This document shows, piece after piece, positions 34,869 to 42,352 of a DNA stretch of 64,000 nucleotides (its first letter is position 1; every line of letters begins with the position of its first letter). Location: the NCBI GenBank assembly GCA_038087035.1, contig CP051187.1, positions 6,020,001 to 6,084,000 of the forward strand, in the 5' to 3' direction. The notes under the pieces are model-generated. The model was given only the letters and a program-made list of their open reading frames with translations. It was not told the origin of the DNA and did not search any database. The stretch comes from Gloeotrichia echinulata CP02 (lineage in GTDB: Bacteria; Cyanobacteriota; Cyanobacteriia; Cyanobacteriales; Nostocaceae). Made by a program: the position numbers and the translations under genes.

Positions 34869-35759
34869 ATGCTCACGTCGGAGGCACCCAAGCAACTGAC
34901 TATCCCACCCAAGGAATTTTTAGCGCCTCCTGGTGATTTCAACCCCACCCTGCTCCTGTTTTTAACAGTTGTGGCGATGCTGGTGTTATCTAATTTTGGT
35001 TACTGGATGTGGGAATGGCCGCACTGGCTATGCTTTAGTGTAAATACTCTAGCTTTACATTGTTCTGGGACAGTAATTCATGATGCCTGTCATCAATCTG
35101 CCCATCGCAATCGGGTAATAAATGCCATGTTAGGTCATGGCAGCGCCTTGATATTAGCTTTTGCCTTTCCAGTATTTACACGGGTGCATTTACAGCATCA
35201 CGCCCATGTCAATCATCCCAAAGATGACCCAGATCATTATGTGTCAACTGGTGGTCCATTGTGGCTAATTGCGGTGCGGTTTTTGTACCATGAGGTATTT
35301 TTCTTTCAACGGCGACTGTGGCGTAAATATGAGCTACTAGAATGGTTCATCAGCCGCTTGATTATTGGTTCAATTGTTTATATTTCCGTTCAGTACCACT
35401 TTTTGGGATACATTCTCAATTTTTGGTTCATCCCGGCGTTTATAGTAGGCATAGCACTGGGATTATTTTTCGATTATTTGCCCCATCGTCCTTTTGTAGA
35501 GCGCGATCGCTGGAAAAATGCGCGTGTTTATCCCGGTAAAATTCTCAATATCCTGATTTTGGGGCAGAATTACCACCTAATTCATCATTTGTGGCCTTCT
35601 ATTCCCTGGTATAATTACCAGCCCACTTACTATCTAATGAAACCCCTGTTAGATGAGAAAGGCTGTTATCAAACTTCAGGGTTATTGCAGAAAAAAGATT
35701 TCTTTGAGTTCGTCTACGACATCTTTTTAGGGATTCGCTTTCATCAGCATCAAGAATAG
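34869..35759 (+). CDS. crtR: Beta-carotene hydroxylase CrtR (fatty acid desaturase-like)
   Basis: A 296-residue membrane di-iron enzyme that hydroxylates beta-carotene to zeaxanthin. Three His boxes are present: HDACH at 71-75, HLQHH at 107-111, and HLIHH at 236-240. Several hydrophobic helices lie at about 26-50, 55-70, 90-104 and 165-205. The motif spacing and WPSIPWYNYQPTY suit CrtR more than acyl-lipid desaturases. I start at ATG 34869, six bases after AGGAG; an upstream TTG at 34848 would add seven residues. It probably acts in thylakoid and plasma membranes. No other carotenoid gene lies adjacent. Confidence 0.88.
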   Translation: MLTSEAPKQLTIPPKEFLAPPGDFNPTLLLFLTVVAMLVLSNFGYWMWEWPHWLCFSVNTLALHCSGTVIHDACHQSAHRNRVINAMLGHGSALILAFAFPVFTRVHLQHHAHVNHPKDDPDHYVSTGGPLWLIAVRFLYHEVFFFQRRLWRKYELLEWFISRLIIGSIVYISVQYHFLGYILNFWFIPAFIVGIALGLFFDYLPHRPFVERDRWKNARVYPGKILNILILGQNYHLIHHLWPSIPWYNYQPTYYLMKPLLDEKGCYQTSGLLQKKDFFEFVYDIFLGIRFHQHQE

Positions 35760-35810
35760 ACGATTTTCGATGATCAATCTAAAATGCTGGCACTGTTACT
35801 GAAAAATGCG

Positions 35811-35909
35811 CTAATCTCCTCTAATCTCTACTAAAGTCTCCCCTGTTCGTAAAAGATTAATCCAGACAGCAATAGCAGGAGATAGGTGTGCATCTACCCA
35901 GATGATCAC
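35811..35909 (-). pseudogene. Truncated DUF5615 PIN-like toxin
   Basis: A GTG overlapping the DUF433 stop by four bases opens a 32-residue frame. Its first residues, MIIWVDAHLSPAIAVWI, match the start of DUF5615 toxins (IWVDxxLSPA with the first PIN Asp). After about residue 17 the sequence no longer fits and a stop follows. The toxin of the pair is therefore broken, leaving an orphan antitoxin. Confidence 0.7.
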
Positions 35910-36130
35910 GCTACCAAAACCGGATGATTTAGTTTACGTGAGGCGTACAGAAGTGCTGCTTTGAGATCATCCATTTCCAAATCGGGAATCTCTTCAAGAA
36001 TTTGTTCAGCACTCAGTCCTGCTGCAAACAAGTCCAGCACATCTGATACACGAATTCTCATACCCCGGATACAGGGACGACCGCCACACTGTTTTGGATT
36101 AACTGTAATTCTTTCAAGTAAATCTGGCAT
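35906..36130 (-). CDS. DUF433 domain antitoxin
   Basis: A 74-residue protein of the DUF433 family, beginning LLERITVNPKQCGGRPCIRG and continuing VSDVLDLFAAGLSAEQIL with ALLYASRKLNHP. These small proteins usually act as antitoxins to DUF5615/PIN-like toxins encoded immediately downstream. Here only the first part of that toxin remains (35811-35909). The domain is intact, with a helix-turn-helix-like middle. An IS-type end starts about 60 bases upstream, which may have altered its promoter. Confidence 0.85.
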   Translation of the reverse strand: MPDLLERITVNPKQCGGRPCIRGMRIRVSDVLDLFAAGLSAEQILEEIPDLEMDDLKAALLYASRKLNHPVLVA

Positions 36131-36232
36131 AGGGATTTAGTCTTAAGATAGCGACTTTTAAACTTTTGACTCAATTACTTGTTGTGATGCTTTTGACATA
36201 CTCCCCACCCTTGAAGGGTGGGGATTCTAGGC

Positions 36233-37379
36233 TCAAACGGCAATTGCAGGCGTAGCCTGACTTACATCACCTAACCCGATGGTTGATGCCCCAACCATTT
36301 GAATATTACGTGCGGCGTTCTCATCCCTACCATTCACCGACTGACAGGATGGACAACGCCATTCTCTAACCGACAAATCAATTTTTTCTAGAATATGCCC
36401 ACAGTGAGAACAGGTTTTAGTGGATGGATACCACTGCTCCACAAATACTATTTGTTTATGTTTCTTTTTGGCAACCCATTCTAGGATTTGCAGAAACTCA
36501 CCAAAGGACAAGTCTGATATTTTTCTCCCCCAAAGTCGTTGCATTCCCTTGAGGTTTAAAGTCTCAAAACAGAGAACATCAAACTTTAACGTCAATTCAT
36601 GGGCTAACTTCCAGAACCAGTCACGCCGACGATTGGAAACATCCTCATGCTTGCGTACTAAGTTCTTCCTTGCTCGTTCTCTATTGGACGAGCCTTTAAG
36701 CTTTTTAGAGTGTTGCTTACTTGCTTTTTTAATGGCGTTTATAGACAGCTTGAAAAACTGGGGAGACTCAATTTTAGTACCATCCGAGCAGGTGAGAAAT
36801 GTCTTTAATCCAAAGTCAAAACCAGCGATTTTACCTGTCTTGATTTCAACTTCTGGATTGCTACCATCGTCAACAACCAAAACCATAAACAATTCACCCA
36901 ATGGATTGCGTTTAATAGTTAGAGTTTTGACTGTTCCCTCAATCTCTCTGGATTGACAAAATTGATATATTCGACTACCAATTTTTACTCGGTTCCCACC
37001 TAAAAACTTATAACCTGCTTGCTTAAGGGTGAAAGATTTGTACTTTTTAACCTTCTTAAACCCCGGTGGTCTAACTCCTTTCTTGTTGTGTTTAAAGAAT
37101 AATTGGTAGACTTTCTCGATGCGTTGACAAATATCTTGGACTGCTTGAGAACCTACCGACTGCCAGAAAGAATTACGCTTCCTTCACTTGGCAATATGTG
37201 ACTGTTCGCGTAGCGTGGCGTTAGCCAAGTTTTGCACAATTCAAATGCTTGCCAAACATCTGGTAGTACCGCTTATGTAGGGCAATGCAATGGTTATAAA
37301 TCACCCCAGCAGCGTTAATTGTGCGCTTAAGGTGTCTATTTCTTTTATGGCTGTATAGCTTGAACTTCAGTGTTTTCAT
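36233..37379 (-). pseudogene. tnpB: Disrupted TnpB (RNA-guided nuclease family)
   Basis: A TnpB coding region split by an insert. The N-terminal part (37379 down to about 37223) begins MKTLKFKLYSHKRNRHLKR. The rest is open from 37183 to 36233. It carries the RuvC residues (Asp in GFDFGLKTF, Glu in CFETLNL, Asp in NGRDENAARNI) and a CSHCG/CPSCQ zinc ribbon. The break coincides with a short dispersed repeat (GGCTAACGCCACGCTACGCG, about 37202-37225), which introduces stops. Catalytic residues are all present, so only this break inactivates it. An omega-RNA would be expected to run from the tnpB end through the 36192 border. Confidence 0.85.
37202..37225. repeat. Short dispersed repeat inside tnpB
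   Basis: CTGTTCGCGTAGCGTGGCG and GTTAGCCA resemble the small Nostoc repeats seen at other sites in this window (for example CGTAGCTTGCTTGCCGTAGG near 25352). It coincides with the reading-frame break in tnpB. The exact borders are approximate. Confidence 0.5.
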
Positions 37380-37421
37380 ATCATCCATGATACCATAAGC
37401 GGGTAGCCAGTGGATAGCACA

Positions 37422-37559
37422 ATGAAGGAAAGATTGAGTGTACGAGTTGACCCCCAAAGGCTTGAAAAATTAAGAAGGGTTGCCAAACAGAAACGCAAGA
37501 CAATGACTCAACTGATTGAAGACTGGATTGATAGAATGCAGGAAGAAAAGCCGTCCTAG
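37422..37559 (+). CDS. Ribbon-helix-helix (CopG-like) small protein in the IS
   Basis: A 45-residue protein, MKERLSVRVDPQRLEKLRR followed by KTMTQLIEDWIDRMQ. The short beta strand then two helices match ribbon-helix-helix DNA-binding proteins. It lies inside the IS borders, divergent from tnpB by 42 bases, and its last codons reach into the terminal hairpin (KPS from AAGCCGTCC). It probably regulates the element. No other copy is seen in this window. Confidence 0.65.
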   Translation: MKERLSVRVDPQRLEKLRRVAKQKRKTMTQLIEDWIDRMQEEKPS

Positions 37560-37572
37560 AAGGACGGCGGCT

Positions 37573-37968
37573 CTAGACCCAGTTTTTCGGTAACGACTCG
37601 GTAAAACTCCAGTCGGGACGCAAGTTAGCAGCATGACGTAAATAGGTATGGTAAAGGGGGACAGAAGTCGGCTGGTAGACGTGGATTAAAAACCGAATAC
37701 AGCGTGGTAAACTACCCTCAACGTGCATTTGCTGCACATCCAACATTGCTACATTATCCCAACCAGGACGTGGCCTGGCGATCGCCGCTGGAAAAATAGC
37801 ATCCAAATCTCGTGTAACTGAGAATGTTACACTAATAATATCCTTTGGCTGGAGTTGATTTCGGTGTTCCAGTTCGTCTAGCAGTTCTGTTACCGCTTCT
37901 CGTATCGCCTCCACAGTATTTGCGGAAACGGTTGTTGCTCCACGAATAGCCCGCATTTGCCACTCCAC
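37573..37968 (-). CDS. aroH: Chorismate mutase AroH
   Basis: A 131-residue AroH-type chorismate mutase converting chorismate to prephenate for Phe and Tyr synthesis. It shows MRAIRGATTVSANT at the start, then ITVTFS-like SVTFSVTRDLDAIFPAAIAR, MLDVQQMHVEGSLPRCIRFLIHVY and YLRHAANLRPD. The last residues, LPKNWV and the stop, fall within the end of the neighbouring IS (TTACCGAAAAACTGGGTC), so the original C-terminus has been replaced. The catalytic core appears complete. The TTG or ATG choice at the start leaves three to four residues uncertain (MEWQMRAIRG versus MRAIRG). Confidence 0.9.
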   Translation of the reverse strand: MEWQMRAIRGATTVSANTVEAIREAVTELLDELEHRNQLQPKDIISVTFSVTRDLDAIFPAAIARPRPGWDNVAMLDVQQMHVEGSLPRCIRFLIHVYQPTSVPLYHTYLRHAANLRPDWSFTESLPKNWV

Positions 37969-38072
37969 GCCAAAATCCTCCTATAAAATAGAAATAGATA
38001 GAAATAGAAAAATGAAATTTTAGGAGTTACATTCGGAAGTTGTAACTCCTAACTCCTAACTTATAACTCCTA

Positions 38073-38894
38073 CTAAGGTCGATACAACCACAGGGGTAGA
38101 CCACTGGTAGACATTTCAAATTCTAGCCAATCAATACCAGCCCCAAGTCCTGATGACACTTGACGACTCCCCGGCAGAATACGACTTAATAAAGGTTTAG
38201 GTTCTTCTAGTGTATAGCAGGGTGTTTTTTCGGGATCAAGACCAACTAATTCTGCTGTCCAGCGACGAGCATCTTCCTCTGTTCCCAGACGGTCTACAAT
38301 TCCTAATTCTAAGGCTTGCTGTCCTGTAAAAATCCGACCATCAGCGAAAGTTTTCACAGTTTCTACAGCCAAAGAACGTGCATCAGCTATCGTTTGGACA
38401 AATTGCTGATAACTTATATCAATCAATTCTTGCAGGATACCTTGTTCCGGTTCGGTCAGTTCCCGGTCAAAGGCCAAAATGTCTTTGTAAGGACCAGACT
38501 TAATTACTTTGAAGGAAACACCAATTTTTTCTAGCAAGCGCTCTAAGTTGTTGCCACGCAAAATTACACCAATACTCCCGGTAATTGTACCTGGATTAGC
38601 AATGATGTGTTCGGCTCCCATACCAATATATACTCCCCCAGAAGCCGAAATATTACCAAAACTAGCGACAACTTTGATTTTTTCGCGTAAACGCTTCAGG
38701 GCACTGTAGATTTCTTGAGAATCTCCCACCGTACCCCCAGGACTATCGATCCGTAGCAGCAAAGCGGGAAACTTTTTTTCCTCTACAGTTTTCAGTGCTT
38801 CTAACACACGTGTCCGAGTACCACTGCCGATCGCACCAGTAATTTCAATGCGAGCAATTTGTTTAGTAAACTTCCGCTTAAAAGGCCAAACCAT
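38073..38894 (-). CDS. sppA: Signal peptide peptidase SppA (short form)
   Basis: A 273-residue serine protease of the SppA/S49 family that degrades leftover signal peptides. The catalytic Ser lies in NISASGGVYIG (about 85) and the Lys in SGPYKD (about 137). LRIDSPGGTVGDSQEIY and GTITGSIGVI are typical. It is half the length of the E. coli tandem-domain SppA, as usual for the short class. The ATG (MVWPFKRK) is preferred over an upstream TTG. There is only a weak N-terminal membrane segment, so it may be peripheral. It follows aroH on the same strand with about 100 bases between them. Confidence 0.92.
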   Translation of the reverse strand: MVWPFKRKFTKQIARIEITGAIGSGTRTRVLEALKTVEEKKFPALLLRIDSPGGTVGDSQEIYSALKRLREKIKVVASFGNISASGGVYIGMGAEHIIANPGTITGSIGVILRGNNLERLLEKIGVSFKVIKSGPYKDILAFDRELTEPEQGILQELIDISYQQFVQTIADARSLAVETVKTFADGRIFTGQQALELGIVDRLGTEEDARRWTAELVGLDPEKTPCYTLEEPKPLLSRILPGSRQVSSGLGAGIDWLEFEMSTSGLPLWLYRP

Positions 38895-39426
38895 AAGCAA
38901 TTATAAAACCTCATAATACATTCAATATAAAATGCTAAACCTTTAAATGACTGCTATTGCCTTTGGGGGATGGCGAGATAACCGTCAACTGTCAACCGTT
39001 ATATAAATGAGCAGTCATTGCACTATGATGAATTTTAATTATTTTTTTAGGTTTTGTGTATATGTTTATTTGCTATTCTCATCACATAGCAAAGTAATTG
39101 CTAAAAAAACACCGCCGCAACAAAATGCAAAACTCTAACTGAGTCTTCAGAGCATTGGCTAAACATGCTCTGTTGTCTGCTTTGTGTTTTCAGGAAATTC
39201 TCCTTGGCAAGCAAAATCTTGACAAGCAAAGTTTATAGTTCGTATTCAATGACGACTACTGAGCAAAAATTAGTTAAATAATAAATTGTATTTTAAGTAA
39301 AATTATGCAAAACACAGCAATGCTAATTCCTATATAGGTCAGGATTAATAGTATCTTGCTGTTTTGCAAAGATGGATTTTCATCGCTTTAGTAGACCGTA
39401 AACACCTGAGATCATAATCTTCATTA
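38895..39426. other. Intergenic region upstream of sppA
   Basis: About 530 A+T-rich bases between two minus-strand genes. I see no repeat family, hairpin or frame worth naming. It should contain the sppA promoter on the minus strand. Confidence 0.5.
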
Positions 39427-39723
39427 CTAGGAATCAATCCGTAAGATTTGATACCTGTAATAGGCGTAACTATCAAACAGCGCACCGACAAAACTGCAAG
39501 TAAAACTAATTACCAAGAGGCCGCGTAGGGGAGTACCGCTGCCAAAAGTGGCAAGAAAATGCATAATCTGAGTAGCGATCGCCTCAGTCATTGCTTGTAA
39601 ACAGGGAATGTAGCCCAAGCAAGAGATTAAGAGCAAAAAGCCGCCGACTAGAAACATAGGGGCGACAAAGCTAAAAATAATGGTGATTACCAAGGAACGC
39701 ACAAAGTTGGTAAAAAGAGTCAT
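39427..39723 (-). CDS. Small membrane protein of unknown function
   Basis: A 98-residue protein with a first hydrophobic segment (about 9-38) containing IIFSFVAPMFLVGGFLLL, then a second near 68-82 (LLVISFTCSFVGALF). It starts at ATG 39723 (MTLFTNFVR); a TTG nine bases upstream is the alternative. I do not recognise the family, though it looks like a conserved cyanobacterial hypothetical protein. It has no operon partner in the window. Confidence 0.6.
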   Translation of the reverse strand: MTLFTNFVRSLVITIIFSFVAPMFLVGGFLLLISCLGYIPCLQAMTEAIATQIMHFLATFGSGTPLRGLLVISFTCSFVGALFDSYAYYRYQILRIDS

Positions 39724-40269
39724 TTCAGGCAAGCTCCGTGAGTAAACAGGATAATAGCTGGAAAGCTAGATGTCATTTTCTACAATACTTGTGATTGCTT
39801 CGGAATAGTCAATATGTCAAAAATCTTAAGTTTTCATTAAAAAAATCGGTAAATACTTCAACCAGATGCTGTAAGCATGGACAAGAGACAACATAGACAA
39901 AACCCTTGCAGCGTCTAGCTTTCACCTCATAAGCTCCTTGTTTAACCCATGAAGAACCGCTGGAAAAGGTCTTAATTTTGTGAGAGTCCTTTTAAAATAA
40001 GTTAATATTTCATCCAAATTAACAGGGTCAAGAGTCCAGAGTCGAATAGCACTAAGTTAAGATCCAGCCTTTGCCCTGACTGGTTAAGAGCCTCTAGGCT
40101 CTTAACCAGTCAGGGCCTCCAGTAGCTTGACAAGAGGCAGAGCCTATGAGACTGCATTCCCAGCCTGGAGGCTGGGAACGAGACGAACCGTCAAATGACA
40201 AATGACAAATGACAAATGACCATTAACTTTCGCTATTCTTAAGGCAGTTACCGAGTTAGCTGCAGAACA
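39724..40269. other. Intergenic region with two strong hairpins
   Basis: The stretch contains a 19+19-base perfect palindrome with a 4-base loop at 40074-40115 (arms CCCTGACTGGTTAAGAGCC and its inverse), and a second hairpin TTCCCAGCC/GGCTGGGAA at about 40156-40177. AATGACAA heptamer-like repeats follow near 40193-40220. No coding frame is present. The first hairpin could be a terminator or dispersed repeat. Confidence 0.5.
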
Positions 40270-41067
40270 TTGAGCGAGACTATATTCAAAACCAGTTTCG
40301 GAGTATGGAGTCAGCGGTTGCTGGCGGCGATTTTCTTAGGTGGGCAAGTACTAGTTCACCTACTGAGGGGCAAAATCCATTGGCGGAACACCAAAGATCA
40401 AATGGCAGCAGTTGGGCCTGATTCGCTCTTGATTGCCCTATTAACGGCTGTCTTTGTCGGCGCGGTGTTTACAATTCAAGTGGCGCGGGAATTTATCAAC
40501 TTTGGAGCAGGAAATATCGTCGGCGGCGTGCTGGCGCTAGCCTTGACAAGAGAACTCACACCTGTTTTAACAGCAGTGATTTTGGCAGGGCGAGTAGGTT
40601 CCGCCTTTGCAGCGGAAATCGGCACTATGCGGGTAACAGAACAAATTGATGCCATGTTGATGTTAAAAACCGATCCCATAGATTACCTAGTTATTCCCCG
40701 CGTCTTGGCTTGCTGCTTAATGCTGCCGATTTTGACCCTCCTATGTTTAGTAACAGGGATGTTAGGAGGATTGATAGTAGCAACAAATATATACAACCTA
40801 GCCGATACGGCATTTCTTGACTCAGCCCGTAACTTCCTGGGCTTCTGGGATATTTGTAGCGCCATGATTAAAGCCTTTTGCTTTGGTGTTCTAATCGCCG
40901 TCATTGGTTGCGGTTGGGGCTTAACAACAACAGGAGGAGCCAAAGGTGTGGGACAATCAACCACAAGTGCCGTTGTTACCGCCTTGCTAATTATATTTGT
41001 GATTAACTTTTTTCTTTCTTGGCTAATGTTTCAAGGTGCCGGTGGTGCATTCCTACCGGGGATATAA
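40270..41067 (+). CDS. MlaE-type lipid ABC transporter permease
   Basis: A 265-residue membrane permease of the MlaE family (also TGD1 in chloroplasts), part of phospholipid transport between membranes. It shows about five hydrophobic segments, and TRELTPVLTAVILAGRVGSAFAAEIGTMRVTEQIDAM, the diagnostic MlaE loop. The start is TTG (MSETIFKTS). It leads a plus-strand series followed by DUF3119, DUF3086 and plsY, a grouping that suggests lipid-related function. The ATPase and MCE partners are not in this window. Confidence 0.92.
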   Translation: MSETIFKTSFGVWSQRLLAAIFLGGQVLVHLLRGKIHWRNTKDQMAAVGPDSLLIALLTAVFVGAVFTIQVAREFINFGAGNIVGGVLALALTRELTPVLTAVILAGRVGSAFAAEIGTMRVTEQIDAMLMLKTDPIDYLVIPRVLACCLMLPILTLLCLVTGMLGGLIVATNIYNLADTAFLDSARNFLGFWDICSAMIKAFCFGVLIAVIGCGWGLTTTGGAKGVGQSTTSAVVTALLIIFVINFFLSWLMFQGAGGAFLPGI

Positions 41068-41115
41068 CAGGGCTGAGTCAGGAGTCAGGAATCAGGAGTT
41101 GAAAAAAAATTGTTA

Positions 41116-41409
41116 ACATTCGCCTTCGGAACACCAACTTTCGCCTTCAGAACACCAACTTTCGCCTTCGGAACACCAACTTTCGCCTTCGGAACACCAA
41201 CATTCGCCTTCGGAACACCAACATTCGCCTTCAGAACACCAACATTCGCCTTCGGAACACCAACTTTCGCCTTCGGAACACCAACATTCGCCTTCGGAAC
41301 ACCAACATTCGCCTTCGGAACACGAACTTTCGCCTTCGGAACACCAACATTCGCCTTCAGAACACCAACATTCGCCTTCGGAACACCAACATTCGCCTTC
41401 GGAACACCA
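41116..41409. repeat. 21-bp tandem repeat, 14 units
   Basis: Fourteen exact-length copies of a unit such as ACATTCGCCTTCGGAACACC plus one base fill 294 bp. Units vary at two or three positions (T/A in CATTC/CTTTC, and G/A giving GGA or AGA). Both strands stay open and would encode TFAFGTP or VGVPKAN heptads, but the array has no start signal, domain or flanking gene context. I treat it as a minisatellite. Confidence 0.85.
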
Positions 41410-41456
41410 ACTTCCAACTCCTAACTCCTGCCAAATCCTAAAATAAGAGCAATCTC

Positions 41457-41568
41457 CTAGTACTCTGTCAAGATAAAAATGATGGACTGTAGTGCGGGCA
41501 TCTTGCCCGCGTGAGCGAGACGCTCACACTACCAAAAATCCCTCAAAACAAAATTGACAGACTACTAG
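41457..41568. repeat. 112-bp MITE, CTAGTACTCTGTCAAG family (copy 3)
   Basis: The element is identical in length and nearly in sequence to those at 722 and 14087. It lies between the tandem array and the DUF3119 gene, about 32 bases before the DUF3119 start codon. Confidence 0.9.
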
Positions 41569-41599
41569 TTGTCTACTAAATAAAGCAGGATGTAAAACT

Positions 41600-41986
41600 G
41601 TGACCAGTTCATTTGCCCCTAATTCCACATCAACCGTGGAACTCAAACCTAGTTACAATATCCCTGTAGTGTTGGTCATAGCCTCCATTCCACTGCTGCT
41701 GGTTCAACCAGTGGTAGGAGGTGTGATTGGATTGTTTGGCTTGTTTCTCATGTTTCAGGCTGTAACACTGCGCTTGCAATTTACCGCCACCGACTTAGAT
41801 ATTTATAGAGGCGAAAAATTAATTCGGCGCTTTCCCTATCAGGAATGGCAAAACTGGCGGATCTTCTGGAATGGTATTCCCATACTCTTTTACTTCAAAG
41901 AAATCAAAAGCATTCACTTTTTACCGATTTTATTTGACCCCAAAACCTTACAAAGCTGTCTGGAACAACGTTGTCCACGTATTTAG
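41600..41986 (+). CDS. DUF3119 family protein
   Basis: A 128-residue membrane protein with two hydrophobic segments (about 21-36 and 38-55), then a soluble PH-like part: RLQFTATDLDIYRGEKLIRRFPYQEWQNWRIF, ending KSIHFLPILFDPKTLQSCLE. This is the DUF3119 pattern of cyanobacteria and plants. The start codon is GTG. It lies between the MlaE permease and the DUF3086 gene. Function is unknown, though the neighbourhood points to membrane lipid biology. Confidence 0.85.
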   Translation: MTSSFAPNSTSTVELKPSYNIPVVLVIASIPLLLVQPVVGGVIGLFGLFLMFQAVTLRLQFTATDLDIYRGEKLIRRFPYQEWQNWRIFWNGIPILFYFKEIKSIHFLPILFDPKTLQSCLEQRCPRI

Positions 41987-42352
41987 TGAGGAGTTTGCAG
42001 TTTGGAGTGTGTAGGGGCGGGTTTAACGAGTAAATCTGTGGGTAGACTACATTCTTCATAGACCCGCCCGTACAGGAGTTTGGAGTTTCAATGTTGACAT
42101 ACTCCCTGATCTGAAAGTTCAGGGATTCTGGATTCAAACAGCAATAGCAGGCATAGCCCGTCTTACATCACTGAGCAACGACAGACAATGCCCTGCCTGT
42201 TGCCACTATTTTACCAAAAAGCCGTCCTAGAAAAACGGCGGCTCTAGACCCAAGCTTTCGGTAAATGAGCAATGACAAATGACCAATGACAACTGAAAAT
42301 TGTATATTGCTGAAAGCTATTTATTCGCGCCATAGGGATTACACTATTATTT
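41987..42352. other. Gap holding a 170-bp IS derivative
   Basis: After the DUF3119 stop there is a GTAGGGGCGGG-type repeat and then an IS200/IS605 deletion derivative (42094-42264). A few GACAAATGACCAATGACA repeats follow, then the DUF3086 start. No gene is seen. Confidence 0.6.
42094..42264. mobile_element. Miniature derivative of the IS200/IS605-type element
   Basis: It has the same two borders as the element at 36192-37593: TTGACATACTCCCTG with a hairpin on the left, and GCCGTCCTAGAAAAACGGC, TCTAGACCCA and TTTCGGTAA on the right. The interior is only about 100 bases and includes the last bases of a tnpB (AACAGCAATAGCAGGCAT). It is non-coding and presumably arose by internal deletion. Confidence 0.75.

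Larger units (their letters stand above)
36192..37593. mobile_element. IS200/IS605-type (IS1341-like) element with tnpB
   Basis: The left border, TTGACATACTCCCC with a hairpin (CACCCTT/AAGGGTG), recurs at 245 and 42094. The right border, GCCGTCCTAGAAGGACGGC followed by TCTAGACCCA and TTTCGGTAA, recurs at 42223-42264. Between them lie a minus-strand tnpB pseudogene and a plus-strand ribbon-helix-helix gene. No tnpA is present, so movement would need a transposase from elsewhere. It lies against aroH and provides that gene's stop codon. Confidence 0.8.

Noticed and set aside
36420..36956. 178-residue frame on the plus strand
   Set aside because: It is antisense to the tnpB coding region and has no domain of its own.
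41116..41409. Possible CRISPR array from regular repeats
   Set aside because: The units are contiguous 21-mers with no unique spacers; no cas genes are present.
41085..41424. Apparent genes on both strands with TFAFGTP or VGVPKAN heptads
   Set aside because: They are translations of a 21-bp minisatellite, without start signals or conserved domains, and both strands are equally open.
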